DNA of 63,504 nt from positions 1 to 63,504 of the forward strand of contig DBTT01000017.1 in NCBI GenBank assembly GCA_002307185.1. Reading direction: 5' to 3'. The notes below the pieces were generated by a model. The model was not told where the DNA came from, did not search any database, and saw only the letters and a list, made by a program, of their open reading frames with translations. The first letter of the stretch is position 1. Each line of letters opens with the position of its first letter. This stretch comes from Bacteroidales bacterium UBA1309. Lineage in GTDB: Bacteria > Bacteroidota > Bacteroidia > Bacteroidales > Dysgonomonadaceae. The translations under genes and the position numbers were made by a program. This document shows positions 36,560 through 45,216 of the stretch, piece by piece.

Positions 36560-36913
36560 ATAAATTATTTTTTACCACTATTTATCTTTAGCGTATTTTT
36601 TACTTCGTGTGACAATCATGATGATCCTGAAGATGAAGAGTCAAAGGAAACCGCAAAAATTACTAATATTGAAATAGGATTGAATAATAACGAAATAGGA
36701 ACTATAGGCAAGGATTTTCATTTCAATGCTGAGGTACTAGCGGCAACTAAAATTGATAGTATTGGGATAAAAATTGTGCCCAGACGGGATGAAACTTATG
36801 AGAAGGCTTGGAGTTTCGAGAAAACCTGGCCGCAATATCAAAATATCAAAGATACACTTATATATGAACATTTTAGTATCTCGACAGGCGCAGTTGAGCT
36901 AGGCATGCTCTGA
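36560..36913 (+). pseudogene. Fragment of a DUF4625-like lipoprotein
   Basis: An open frame without a start codon reads INYFLPLFIFSVFFTSCDN, a lipoprotein signal with lipobox TSC. KITNIEIGLNNNEIGTIGKD follows, then FHFNAEVLAATKIDSIGIKI and YEHFSISTGAVE. This is the N-terminal half of a DUF4625-type lipoprotein. Both the start and the C-terminal half are missing, so two breakpoints flank it. Such lipoproteins often sit near TonB receptors in Bacteroidetes. The short hairpin TGCTAC/GTAGCA (36507-36522) lies upstream. Confidence 0.6.
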
Positions 36914-37055
36914 AAGATTTGTAATTGTCAGTTTGAGCAAATGTATGTACTGGAATGTCCAATAATAATTTAACTTCCTGATTGAGTCGGCAAGAAAGGC
37001 TTATCAAGATTGCCAATGGCAATAAGATTAGATATATGATAATACTTTTATGCAT
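36873..37055 (-). pseudogene. Possible lipoprotein N-terminal fragment
   Basis: On the minus strand an ATG at 37053-37055 starts MHKSIIIYLILLPLAILISL followed by SC, a textbook lipoprotein signal, then about 25 residues before the frame enters the DUF4625 fragment in antisense. It appears to be the head of another lipoprotein gene joined to the DUF4625 fragment at a deletion breakpoint. The family is unknown. Confidence 0.3.
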
Positions 37056-37070
37056 CAACTGGAAAACTTG

Positions 37071-37078
37071 TAACAATA
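37071..37078. repeat. Right copy of the 8-bp direct repeat
   Basis: TAACAATA, identical to 31161-31168. The distance between copies is 5910 bases, a multiple of three, so the kinase frame is preserved across the block. Confidence 0.6.
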
Positions 37079-37527
37079 GAAAGTAAAACAAAGACGAAGC
37101 AACCCGGGCAATCCAACAATATTGCTCGGATACAAAACAGCCTATTCCTTCGACAAAAGGCGAATTGGCACGCTGCGTGATGGAATCTTTGGCCTTGAAA
37201 TACCGGACGGTTCTCGACAAAATGAGGGAATGCACCGGAAAGCCGATCAATCGCCTTCACGTGATGGGAGGCGGCAGCCGAAACAGGCTATTGACGCAAT
37301 ACACCGCAAATGCGTTGAACCTGAAAGTAACAACCGGGATCACCGAAGGCACAGCCGTGGGAAACATCATCCAGCAAACGATCGGAGATGGAAAAGTGAA
37401 AGATTGGCAAGAGGGACATTCAATTATCAGGAATAGCTTTTCCTTCGAAACATTTTTGCCCGAAAATAGCGAGAGATGGGCAAGCTTTTTTGCTGAAAAG
37501 GAAGCCCTATTCAAAAAAAATAGATAA
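37071..37527 (+). pseudogene. C-terminal part of the broken FGGY kinase (rhamnulokinase-like)
   Basis: The kinase frame resumes with DEATRAIQQYCSDTKQPIPS, RCVMESLALKYRTVLDKM and the ATP-site stretch HVMGGGSRNRLLTQYTANAL, GITEGTAVGNIIQQ. This is the C-terminal domain of rhamnulokinase-type FGGY kinases, continuous with the piece at 30970-31168 if the inserted block is removed. TAA at 37084-37086 is in frame. The kinase therefore carries at least three nonsense codons, an N-terminal deletion and a 5.9 kb insertion. Confidence 0.85.
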
Positions 37528-37547
37528 TTTCATGCCCGAATTTCCCC

Positions 37548-37564
37548 TACCTTGCAGCAAGGTA
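37548..37564. promoter_or_regulatory. 17-bp palindrome upstream of the symporter gene
   Basis: TACCTTGC-A-GCAAGGTA is a perfect palindrome with a one-base centre, too tight for a hairpin but typical for a dimeric repressor site (TTGC/GCAA core). It is 65 bases upstream of the FucP-type symporter start. Confidence 0.4.
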
Positions 37565-37628
37565 CCTATTTACAGAATATCATTTAGGAAAAAAATAGAT
37601 GCCCGTAACCCAAAAAAGAAAATATACC

Positions 37629-38972
37629 ATGACCCAGAAAGCCCAAAGCAGCCTATTCATCGGAAAAAATGGAGAGAATTACCTCTTCCCATTTATCCTC
37701 ATCACCAGCTTATTTTTCTTGTGGGGATTTGCCCATAGCCTGTTGGATGTTCTAAACAAACATTTTCAGGATTCGCTCCACCTCACCAAAGCCCAGTCTG
37801 GTGCCGTGCAGGCTGCCGCTTATGGAGCCTATTTCCTGATGGCCATCCCGGCGGGAATCGTGGCCCGTAAATTTGGATTCAAAAAGGGAATCTTAGTTGG
37901 CCTGACGCTCTTTGCAACAGGAGCTTTTTGGTTTGTTCCAGCAGTGGGCATCAACACCTTTTGGGCATTTCTGATCGGATTATTAGTTCTTTTTGCCGGA
38001 CTCACTTTTCTCGAAACGGTGGCCAACCCCTACACCACCCTGCTCGGCCCTGCCGACAAAGCAGCAAGCCGCATCAATTTGGCGCAAACATTCAATGCTT
38101 TGGGATGGATCATGGGGCCACTTATTGGTTCCATCCTTATTTTCAAAAACAATTCCAACCAATCCATTTTGGAATTATTTATCCAAGCACTCAAAAAGGT
38201 GTTTTTAGGGTTGAAAGACATCAGCGACTCCATTCCTTTGGAAGATATAAAAGCACATACCGAAAACTCGGCCTTGATTGCACCCTATGTTGGACTTGGG
38301 ATTATGGTTTTGTTAGTTCTGGCCATGTTTATTTTTGCAAAACTACCGGAAGTAAATGCCGCAACCATTTCACACGGAGAAAGTTCCTTGGAAAGCAATG
38401 CTAACGGAAACATCGTGCTTTTCAAGCAACGTCATTTTGTGCTGGCCTTAGTGGCTCAGTTCCTCTATGTGGCAGCCCAAACAGGCATTGGTAGTTTTTT
38501 TATCAACTACACCATCGAAGTGAAAGAAGTACAGCTAAGTGAAATCCAAGGAGGATTGCTTCTCGGGCTTGGAGGCATGTTGTTGTTTGCAATCGGCCGC
38601 TTCTCGGGCAGCATGATAATGAAGAAAGTAAAACCTGGGATTTTGTTAGGGTTTTGCGCATTGGCCAATACGCTTCTGATGCTGGTGGTAACTCAAGTGC
38701 ATAACCGCTTTGGGGTGATGGCTCTTATCGCTAGTTACTTGTTCATGTCCATCATGTTCCCGTCCATTTTTGCGCTGGGACTTACAGGCTTAGGCGAAAA
38801 AACAAAGACAGCCGCTTCCATACTTATCCTCACCATCGTCGGAGGTGCCATCGCCCCGGCATTCATGGGCTGGATTGGTGCCGAGAAAATGAACCTCGGA
38901 TTCGTCATCCCGTTGGTATGCTTTCTCTACATTTCGTTCTACGGGTTTGTGGGAAGCAAAGTGAGAAACTAA
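37629..38972 (+). CDS. fucP: FucP-family L-fucose:H+ symporter (deoxysugar permease)
   Basis: This 447-residue major facilitator protein starts at the ATG 37629 (MTQKAQSSLF), which gives the family length. About twelve membrane segments are visible. Family features are FILITSLFFLWGFAHSLLDV (about 20-39, with the proton/sugar-site Asp), LNKHFQDSLHLTKAQSGAVQ, PAGIVARKFGFKKGI and FLETVANPYTTLLGP (about 137-151, conserved Glu and Asn). The MFS motif GRFSGSMIMKKVKP lies in the second half. It is intact although the kinase upstream is dead. Related permeases may take other sugars, so the substrate is likely but not certainly fucose. Confidence 0.88.
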   Translation: MTQKAQSSLFIGKNGENYLFPFILITSLFFLWGFAHSLLDVLNKHFQDSLHLTKAQSGAVQAAAYGAYFLMAIPAGIVARKFGFKKGILVGLTLFATGAFWFVPAVGINTFWAFLIGLLVLFAGLTFLETVANPYTTLLGPADKAASRINLAQTFNALGWIMGPLIGSILIFKNNSNQSILELFIQALKKVFLGLKDISDSIPLEDIKAHTENSALIAPYVGLGIMVLLVLAMFIFAKLPEVNAATISHGESSLESNANGNIVLFKQRHFVLALVAQFLYVAAQTGIGSFFINYTIEVKEVQLSEIQGGLLLGLGGMLLFAIGRFSGSMIMKKVKPGILLGFCALANTLLMLVVTQVHNRFGVMALIASYLFMSIMFPSIFALGLTGLGEKTKTAASILILTIVGGAIAPAFMGWIGAEKMNLGFVIPLVCFLYISFYGFVGSKVRN

Positions 38973-39144
38973 TACGCCAATGCGAGAATTACTGAATGAA
39001 CGAATTGCATAGCGGTGACAATTCTCTCTCTCCTTTCTAGTGGTTCGGGGCAGTAAAGATTGAGCAAATCACTAAAAGCTATCGGCTAATGGCTAACAGC
39101 TATCTACATAAATTATCTTGAAAACTAAAATAGGAAAAATTGAA

Positions 39145-40281
39145 ATGAAAAAAGTTTTTGTAAGTGGCTGCTATGACATGCTACATAGCGGTCACGTAGC
39201 CTTTTTTGAAGAAGCGGCCAAATACGGAGATTTGTACGTTGGCATTGGATCCGATAAAACGATCAATGAGCTGAAAGCCCGGAAGACATTCAACAGCGAA
39301 CAAGAACGCCTCTATATGGTCAAATCGCTCAAAACGGTGAAAGACGCTTGGGTGAACCGCGGAGGAGGCCTGCTTGACTTCTTGGATGAGCTGAAAGAAC
39401 TAAAGCCTGATATTTTCTTTGTCAACGGTGACGGACACAGTGCCTTGAAAGAGCAGATCTGCCAAGAACTCGGCATCGAGTATGTGGTTAGCAAGCGCGT
39501 GCCGCATGGCGAACTACCGGCTCGTTCCACCACCGCTTTGCGCGAAGAATGCAGAATCCCCTACCGAATCGATATTGCAGGAGGATGGCTCGACCAACCG
39601 AATGTCAGCAGCCAACATCCCGGCTCTGTGGTTACAATTTGCATAGAACCGGATTATGAATTCAACGACCGGAGTGGTATGTCCACCAGCTCTCGGAAAA
39701 AAGCCATCGAGTTGTGGCAAGTAGATATCCCTACAGGAGACAAGGAGACATTGGCCAAGACCCTTTTCTGCTTCGAAAATCCGCCGGGAACAAAATACGT
39801 AAGTGGCTCGCAGGATTCGTTGGGAATCGTACTACCTGGGTTGAACAAACTCGATTACAATGGAGAATATTGGCCTTCGAGCATTGAAAAAAAGTTAGAC
39901 GATGACATCCTCAGTTGGCTGGAACAACGCCTTTGGTTGGTTCCCCTCTACCCGCGCAAAGACAACTATGATGTTTTGGCAGATACAAATATCGTTCCGG
40001 CTAATGCCAAATTGCTTGCTGATGCCGCACTAAATGCCTGGGATGCTATTATCAACAAAGACATAAGGCGTCTTGGAAAAGCCGTATCCAACGGATTTGA
40101 AGCACAAATCGCCATGTTCCCAAACATGGCAAATAAAGATATATTCGAAGTTTTAGACAAATACAAAGACAAAGCTCTTGGATGGAAGCTGAGCGGTGCC
40201 GGAGGCGGAGGATACCTGATCTTCGTGAGCGAGACGCCCATAGAAAACGCTATTCAAATAAGGATAAGAAGAGGGGAGTAA
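39145..40281 (+). CDS. Fusion of HIGH-type nucleotidyltransferase and GHMP sugar kinase
   Basis: This 378-residue protein starts at the ATG 39145 (MKKVFVSGCYDMLHSGH). Residues about 1-130 form a cytidylyl/adenylyltransferase domain with the GCYDMLHSGH site (HxGH type) and the RSTTALRE stretch corresponding to the ISSTxxR motif. Residues about 135-378 resemble a GHMP small-molecule kinase, with PYRIDIAGGWLDQPN at the start and LSGAGGGGYLIFVS near the end. The usual GHMP phosphate loop is atypical (SGSQDSLG). The order is the reverse of Fkp (GHMP kinase at its C-terminus too, but an unrelated transferase fold). It could phosphorylate a sugar at C1 and activate it as an NDP-sugar. The FucP neighbour suggests a deoxysugar, as inference. 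Confidence 0.75.
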   Translation: MKKVFVSGCYDMLHSGHVAFFEEAAKYGDLYVGIGSDKTINELKARKTFNSEQERLYMVKSLKTVKDAWVNRGGGLLDFLDELKELKPDIFFVNGDGHSALKEQICQELGIEYVVSKRVPHGELPARSTTALREECRIPYRIDIAGGWLDQPNVSSQHPGSVVTICIEPDYEFNDRSGMSTSSRKKAIELWQVDIPTGDKETLAKTLFCFENPPGTKYVSGSQDSLGIVLPGLNKLDYNGEYWPSSIEKKLDDDILSWLEQRLWLVPLYPRKDNYDVLADTNIVPANAKLLADAALNAWDAIINKDIRRLGKAVSNGFEAQIAMFPNMANKDIFEVLDKYKDKALGWKLSGAGGGGYLIFVSETPIENAIQIRIRRGE

Positions 40282-40335
40282 ATGTGTCAATATACCAATG
40301 TGAGAATTCACGAATTGACAGATGAAGAAAAATAA

Positions 40336-40380
40336 AGGAGTGACATAGATTCTTGTGTCACCCCTCTGGTATTTTATGCT
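40336..40380 (+). terminator. Hairpin between convergent genes at 40.3 kb
   Basis: AGGAGTGACA (40336-40345) pairs with TGTCACCCCT (40356-40365) with one mismatch, downstream of the fusion gene and the convergent GH57 gene. A second stem TGCAAAC/GTTTGCA is at 40407-40427. T-runs are weak. Confidence 0.45.
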
Positions 40381-40452
40381 TCCGGGAGAACCATTTGCTA
40401 TAACAATGCAAACCCCTTGAGTTTGCAGACTTCTCGTGGCAAAGAGCCTCGA

Positions 40453-41769
40453 CTATTTACTTCCCGGTTCTCCTTGTTTTATTTTTCGAGCCTTCAATTT
40501 TTTAACCTCATCTTGTAATTTTTCTATTTCCTCAGCTTGGCTATGAATCGTCTTCAACAAGCCGTTAAGTTCCTCGTTTTCAATACTGCTTGGATATTCA
40601 GCGAAAACACGTTCCGTGAAATCACTAATAATATTCATGTAGTTGTTGAATGCTTCGTAAGGCGATGGATAGGGGCTAAATGGGCTTGGCCCATCACCCA
40701 AGATCTTTGTACTCATGTAGAAGAAATGGTCGCTTGTTTGAAGATAAGACCAATCTTGCTTGATTCGCCGCGACTCTGTCATCCGCACACGCTCGCTAAT
40801 CTTATAGAGTTCCCGGAGGCATTCTTGCTGCAAACTGTTACCAAGCCAAGCCGTCGTATCGCTTTCTTCACCAGACCAAGAAATTGGGTCGGTGACCGTA
40901 ATGGAATCCACTGGTTTTAGTGTGTTCAAAACATCCGATGGCGTTGAAAAACTGATCTGGTTCTTTGCGGCAAAGGATGGTAGGGCCTTGAAAAAATCGA
41001 AAATCCCTGTGCTGCGGTTATGAAGGTTGCCCAAAACTTCGTAATTCATAAACAAATTAATCAACTGCTCGTTTTCTGGTGTTTGAGCAATCCAGCCAAT
41101 AAATTTATCTGCGGTGAGGGGATATTCTTTCCATCCATATTCGGCAAATCGATAAGAAATATCGTTGCTGAACCTCGAATTGCGTAGCAAAATCCGCAGT
41201 TTGGGATTTGTAGCCGATTGGTAGAGGTAATTGGGACTCTTCCATCCGAGTATATGCTTTGCACCTTCGGTAAGCACTCCACGAAAACCCAATTTATCAA
41301 CAATTCCAGCGATTTCATCGGAATAAATTAGTTCCGTATTACGAAATACTTTGGGCTTCTGCCCAAACAAGGATTCCACTTTTTTCGAATGTGCCTTCAC
41401 CTGCAATTCAAATTCCACAGGATCGGCCAATGAAGCCAAAGAATGCGAATAGGTTTCGGCCAGAAATTCCACACAACCGGTTTTGGCCAATTCCTTGAAT
41501 CCATCGATCACTTCAGGCGAATACACCTCCAACTGTTCCAAGGCCGTACCCGAGATGGAAAACGCCACTTTAAATTTGCCTTTATGTTCGTTGATTATAT
41601 CGAGCATCAAGCGGTTGGCAGGCACAAAAGAGCGTTCTGCAATTCGCTGCATTATATCCTCGTTGGCAAAATCATCGTAATAATAGTGATCGTAGCCAAT
41701 GTTTGAAAAACGATACCTTTTCAACCGGAAAGGCTGGTGAATTTGGAAATAAAGACAAATTGTTTTCAT
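40453..41769 (-). CDS. Glycoside hydrolase family 57 protein (alpha-amylase/glucanotransferase type)
   Basis: This 438-residue cytosolic enzyme starts at the ATG complementary to 41767-41769 (MKTICLYFQIHQPFRLKRYR), the GH57 start with the HQP motif. Other family regions are FKVAFSISGTALEQLE (about 71-86), FLAETYSHSLASL (about 103-115, with the GEXTYYH-like equivalent), VFRNTELIYSDEIAGIVDKL (around 140-160, region holding the nucleophile Glu) and LFMNYEVLG (about 241-249, acid region). A coiled-coil C-terminus (QAEEIEKLQDEVKKLKA) follows. It is the last gene of the alpha-glucan cluster. GH57 members cleave or transfer alpha-1,4 glucans, here probably glycogen. Confidence 0.88.
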   Translation of the reverse strand: MKTICLYFQIHQPFRLKRYRFSNIGYDHYYYDDFANEDIMQRIAERSFVPANRLMLDIINEHKGKFKVAFSISGTALEQLEVYSPEVIDGFKELAKTGCVEFLAETYSHSLASLADPVEFELQVKAHSKKVESLFGQKPKVFRNTELIYSDEIAGIVDKLGFRGVLTEGAKHILGWKSPNYLYQSATNPKLRILLRNSRFSNDISYRFAEYGWKEYPLTADKFIGWIAQTPENEQLINLFMNYEVLGNLHNRSTGIFDFFKALPSFAAKNQISFSTPSDVLNTLKPVDSITVTDPISWSGEESDTTAWLGNSLQQECLRELYKISERVRMTESRRIKQDWSYLQTSDHFFYMSTKILGDGPSPFSPYPSPYEAFNNYMNIISDFTERVFAEYPSSIENEELNGLLKTIHSQAEEIEKLQDEVKKLKARKIKQGEPGSK

Positions 41770-41893
41770 ACGATTAAATTCTACTATAGGTGGCATGAAA
41801 CTTGCATGGTTTTTCAAGCATAGATTTTGGCGATTAGACAAAAATCATGTTTCGTTTCATATCTTTCCTGCGTTTTTTATATTGTTACTGTGG

Positions 41894-43153
41894 TCAAAAC
41901 CCGCAAAGGCGGTTGTAAATATCCCTCACTTTCTGCCCGGCATATTCCCATTTGATTTCATCCACTTCGGCCTTTCCTTCCTTTTGAAGAAATTCCGCCA
42001 TGGCAGGATAGGTGCAAATGGAATAAATGGCATCTGCCATCGCCTCCACATCCCAATAATCGGTTTTGATGGCACGGAACAGTATCTCGGCACACCCCGA
42101 CTGCTTGGAAATGATTGTGGGAACACCGCATTGCATCGCCTCCAACGGGGAAATCCCAAACGGTTCGGAAACAGACGGCATCACATACACATCGCTCGAC
42201 TTAAGCATTTCATACACTTGCTTGCCCTTCAAAAAGCCGGTGAAATGGAAATGATCGGAGATTCCCCTTTTGGCTGCAAGCAAAATCATCTTGTTCATCA
42301 TGTCACCGCTTCCAGCCATCACGAAACGGACGTTTTTACTCCGCTGAAGCACTCGGGCTGCTGTTTCCACAAAATATTCAGGGCCCTTTTGCATGGTGAT
42401 CCTTCCAAGAAATGTCACGATTTTGTCTTTTCTCTTTCTTGGCACGATTGCCTGAATTTCTTGGCTCAGCGGTTCCACGGCATTGTGAACAGTGGTCACT
42501 TTCTGCGGATCTTGCCCGTATTTGTCGATCACTGTCCGGCGGGTGAGTTCGCTCACACAAATGATGTGGTCGGCATTGTTCATTCCATCCCGCTCGATTC
42601 CATACACTTGGGGATTCACATTCCCACGGCTACGGTCGAAATCGGTTGCGTGAACATGAAGCACAAGCGGCTTTCCGGTGATGCTTTTGGCATGCATTCC
42701 GGCAGGATAAGTGAGCCAATCGTGGGAATGGATGATGTCAAAGCGATACGTGCGGGCAATCACACCTGCCACGATGGAGTAATTGTTGATTTCTTCCAAC
42801 AAATTGTCGGGATAGCGTCCAGAGAAATCTACACAGCCAAATTCATTGGTGTTTTTATAGCTAAAATCGGCGTAAATATTATCCCGCAAATTGTAGAATT
42901 CTTGAGGATTCATGTATTTTTCAAAACGCTCTTTCACGGCGTTCCAATCGGCCTCTTTCCAAACGATGGGAGTGTTGTTGGCTCCAATAATTTTCAGAAA
43001 ACTTTGGTCTTCGTCTCCCCAAGGTTTGGGCATTACAAAGACAATGTCCATGTCTCCCTGCACAGCCATTCCTTTGGTAAGCCCGTAACTTGCGGTTCCT
43101 AAACCTCCCAGAATATGGGGAGGAAATTCCCATCCAAACATCAATGCTTTCAT
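41894..43153 (-). CDS. GT4-family glycosyltransferase, glycogen-synthase-like
   Basis: This 419-residue enzyme has two Rossmann domains. The N-terminus MKALMFGWEFPPHILGGLGT (with the GGLG sugar-nucleotide loop) is like glycogen synthases. The C-terminal domain has VTFLGRITMQKGPEYFVETA (about 247-266) and the donor-site EX7E motif SVSEPFGISPLEAMQCGVPT (about 327-346). It would use UDP- or ADP-glucose to extend alpha-1,4-glucan. It lies between the debranching enzyme and GH57 genes, 113 and 124 bases away, so all three probably act on glycogen. Confidence 0.88.
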   Translation of the reverse strand: MKALMFGWEFPPHILGGLGTASYGLTKGMAVQGDMDIVFVMPKPWGDEDQSFLKIIGANNTPIVWKEADWNAVKERFEKYMNPQEFYNLRDNIYADFSYKNTNEFGCVDFSGRYPDNLLEEINNYSIVAGVIARTYRFDIIHSHDWLTYPAGMHAKSITGKPLVLHVHATDFDRSRGNVNPQVYGIERDGMNNADHIICVSELTRRTVIDKYGQDPQKVTTVHNAVEPLSQEIQAIVPRKRKDKIVTFLGRITMQKGPEYFVETAARVLQRSKNVRFVMAGSGDMMNKMILLAAKRGISDHFHFTGFLKGKQVYEMLKSSDVYVMPSVSEPFGISPLEAMQCGVPTIISKQSGCAEILFRAIKTDYWDVEAMADAIYSICTYPAMAEFLQKEGKAEVDEIKWEYAGQKVRDIYNRLCGF

Positions 43154-43266
43154 GCGCGACTATTTTTATCCGTTGGCTCTATGAAACGTCGGATCATACG
43201 GCCCAGGCTCGATTTTATACTGCAATTTTTCACGCTTCGTTTCATGTGCCAGAGGTCTATTTTGAT

Positions 43267-45216
43267 TTAATAATATTGCTCGAATCTTTTTTTCAGTTTC
43301 AACACCCGGAGTATCTGCGACACATTGACTGCGGAAGACACTGCTCCCCGACCTGTAAAGGGCGGGTTTCCATCGTATAATTCGCTCAAAGACCCTACGC
43401 AGTCGTTGTACATTTCTTCTTCGATCCCCACCATGATGCGATCGACGAAAGAAAGGCCGCTAAGCTGATAAATCTTCAGGTAAGCTTTCAGATAAGGGCC
43501 TAACAGCCATGGCCAAGAAGTGCCGTTGGAATAGGCATAATCCTTTTCATAGGCATTGCCTACGTAATAAGGCCTATATCCATCACTTTTGGGGCTTAGG
43601 GTACGGAGGCCTTTGGACGTTAGAAGCTCTTTGGTGACAAACTCCAAAACAGATTTCCCTTGAGCCCTAGTGAGTGGTGAATAATCAAGGGAAACAGCAA
43701 AAATCATATTCGGACGAACACTCCAATTCACAATTCCACCATCGACATAGTCGAAAAGATATCCCCATTCGTTTTCAAAAACCTCCACGAACGATTCTTT
43801 TATTTGTGTGGACAAAACCTCCAATTCATCGATTATTTTGGCATTTCGACCCATCTCTTTCTGTATTTCCAAATCGAACATCACGGCATTATACCACAAG
43901 GCATTGAACTCCACCAAACAGCCGGTGCGTGGAGTGATCGGTTTGCCCATATCCGTAGAATTCATCCAGCTAACAGGACGATTACGCCCATTGGTGGAAA
44001 CCAATGAATTTTCAAGCACTTTGAGGTTTTCATGACCATTACTCTTGATAAAAGCCACAATATCATGGACAAGCTGCCCATATTTCTCAAAACACAGTTT
44101 TTTATCCTGATGGGAGAATTCAACCAAGGCCCAGATCACCCAGAGCAACACATCGGGATCATCCATATTCGAAATCATCGGATCCAAAGAGCCGCTTTCC
44201 ATAAACCGGCGGATTACAGGCAATGCCGTATCCATTATCTCGTGAAAAGCCTCGGGCTTATCTATCCCAATGGTCAGGCCTGGCAAAGCGATAAACTGAT
44301 CACGTGCCCTAACGGAATACCAAGGATAGCCAGTGAGCAAATACACCTCGTTGGATTTTGTACGGAAAGTGAATTGGTTGGCCGAATTCTTCAAGCAATT
44401 GTAAAATGACGAACGGGGCATATGGCGTTCTACCTCATTGATGAAGTGATGCTTTAGATTGTGTGTCCCTACACGTTTGTCACCTGCCGAAAACACGATC
44501 GATTCGCCCTTTTTGATCGGGATCTCGAAATAACCGGGAACATACAGATCTTCTTTGAAGGGAAGGCCTTGCTCTTGGTCGCGAAGGTATTCGATTCCAT
44601 TATACCATTGCGGGTCGAACACAAAACTAGTCTTCTTGTTGAACTGCATGTAGAGATCGGGGTATCCCTGATACATGCAGGTGCAAATGCCATTTTCAAC
44701 TTCGGTATATGACTTGTTTACCCTTTCGTTTTCCAGCGTCAACGCATTTATATGACGAAAAGCCAAAAATGGGCGGAAACGTAGTGTTGTTGGGGAATGG
44801 GCATCCAGCAAGGTGTAACGAATCATGATGTTGTTGTCCTGAAGAGAAAAAATCTTTTCTTTCGAAAGAATCACTCCTCCTACCCGATAAATGGTTTTAG
44901 GGGTGGAATCGCAGTCGAATTCGCGTATATATTTATGACCGCGCGGACTATAGTTTTCACCGTCGTATTTGTGAAGCCCAAGATTGAACTCGGCACCGTG
45001 TTGGATTACTGTTTCGTCAAAAGAAGAGAGAATGACGTGCGGCTCATGATCAAGCGCAGGAATCGGCATCACTAGAAGACCATGCTGCTTGCGTGTGTTG
45101 CATTCCACCAAAGTCGTGCAGTGATAAGCGCCCTTCCGGTTAGTCCGAAGTATTTCCCTGGATAGCGAATATTCCAGATTAATCATTCTTGACTTATCAA
45201 ATTTAAGGTAGCTCAT
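43267..45216 (-). CDS. Glycogen debranching enzyme (amylo-alpha-1,6-glucosidase, GH133)
   Basis: This 649-residue protein has an N-terminal GDE_N domain (about 15-235; REILRTNRKGAYHCTTLVEC, TRKQHGLLVMP) and a C-terminal six-hairpin amylo-alpha-1,6-glucosidase domain (about 290-640). In the catalytic domain GYPWYSVRARDQFIALPGL, PVSWMNSTDMGKPITPRTGC and LVEFNALWYNAVMF are conserved; the usual GYPWF-WGRD is VRARD here. The conserved acidic residues otherwise appear present. It removes alpha-1,6 branches of glycogen. It is the first gene of the cluster with GT4 and GH57. Confidence 0.9.
   Translation of the reverse strand: MSYLKFDKSRMINLEYSLSREILRTNRKGAYHCTTLVECNTRKQHGLLVMPIPALDHEPHVILSSFDETVIQHGAEFNLGLHKYDGENYSPRGHKYIREFDCDSTPKTIYRVGGVILSKEKIFSLQDNNIMIRYTLLDAHSPTTLRFRPFLAFRHINALTLENERVNKSYTEVENGICTCMYQGYPDLYMQFNKKTSFVFDPQWYNGIEYLRDQEQGLPFKEDLYVPGYFEIPIKKGESIVFSAGDKRVGTHNLKHHFINEVERHMPRSSFYNCLKNSANQFTFRTKSNEVYLLTGYPWYSVRARDQFIALPGLTIGIDKPEAFHEIMDTALPVIRRFMESGSLDPMISNMDDPDVLLWVIWALVEFSHQDKKLCFEKYGQLVHDIVAFIKSNGHENLKVLENSLVSTNGRNRPVSWMNSTDMGKPITPRTGCLVEFNALWYNAVMFDLEIQKEMGRNAKIIDELEVLSTQIKESFVEVFENEWGYLFDYVDGGIVNWSVRPNMIFAVSLDYSPLTRAQGKSVLEFVTKELLTSKGLRTLSPKSDGYRPYYVGNAYEKDYAYSNGTSWPWLLGPYLKAYLKIYQLSGLSFVDRIMVGIEEEMYNDCVGSLSELYDGNPPFTGRGAVSSAVNVSQILRVLKLKKRFEQYY

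Noticed and set aside
40336..40427. Two hairpins considered as a riboswitch
   Set aside because: They lie between two convergent gene ends, so a terminator role is simpler; no conserved aptamer pattern was recognised.
41795..43102. 435-codon plus-strand frame across the GT4 gene
   Set aside because: The GT4 protein on the other strand has all family motifs; the antisense translation has none.
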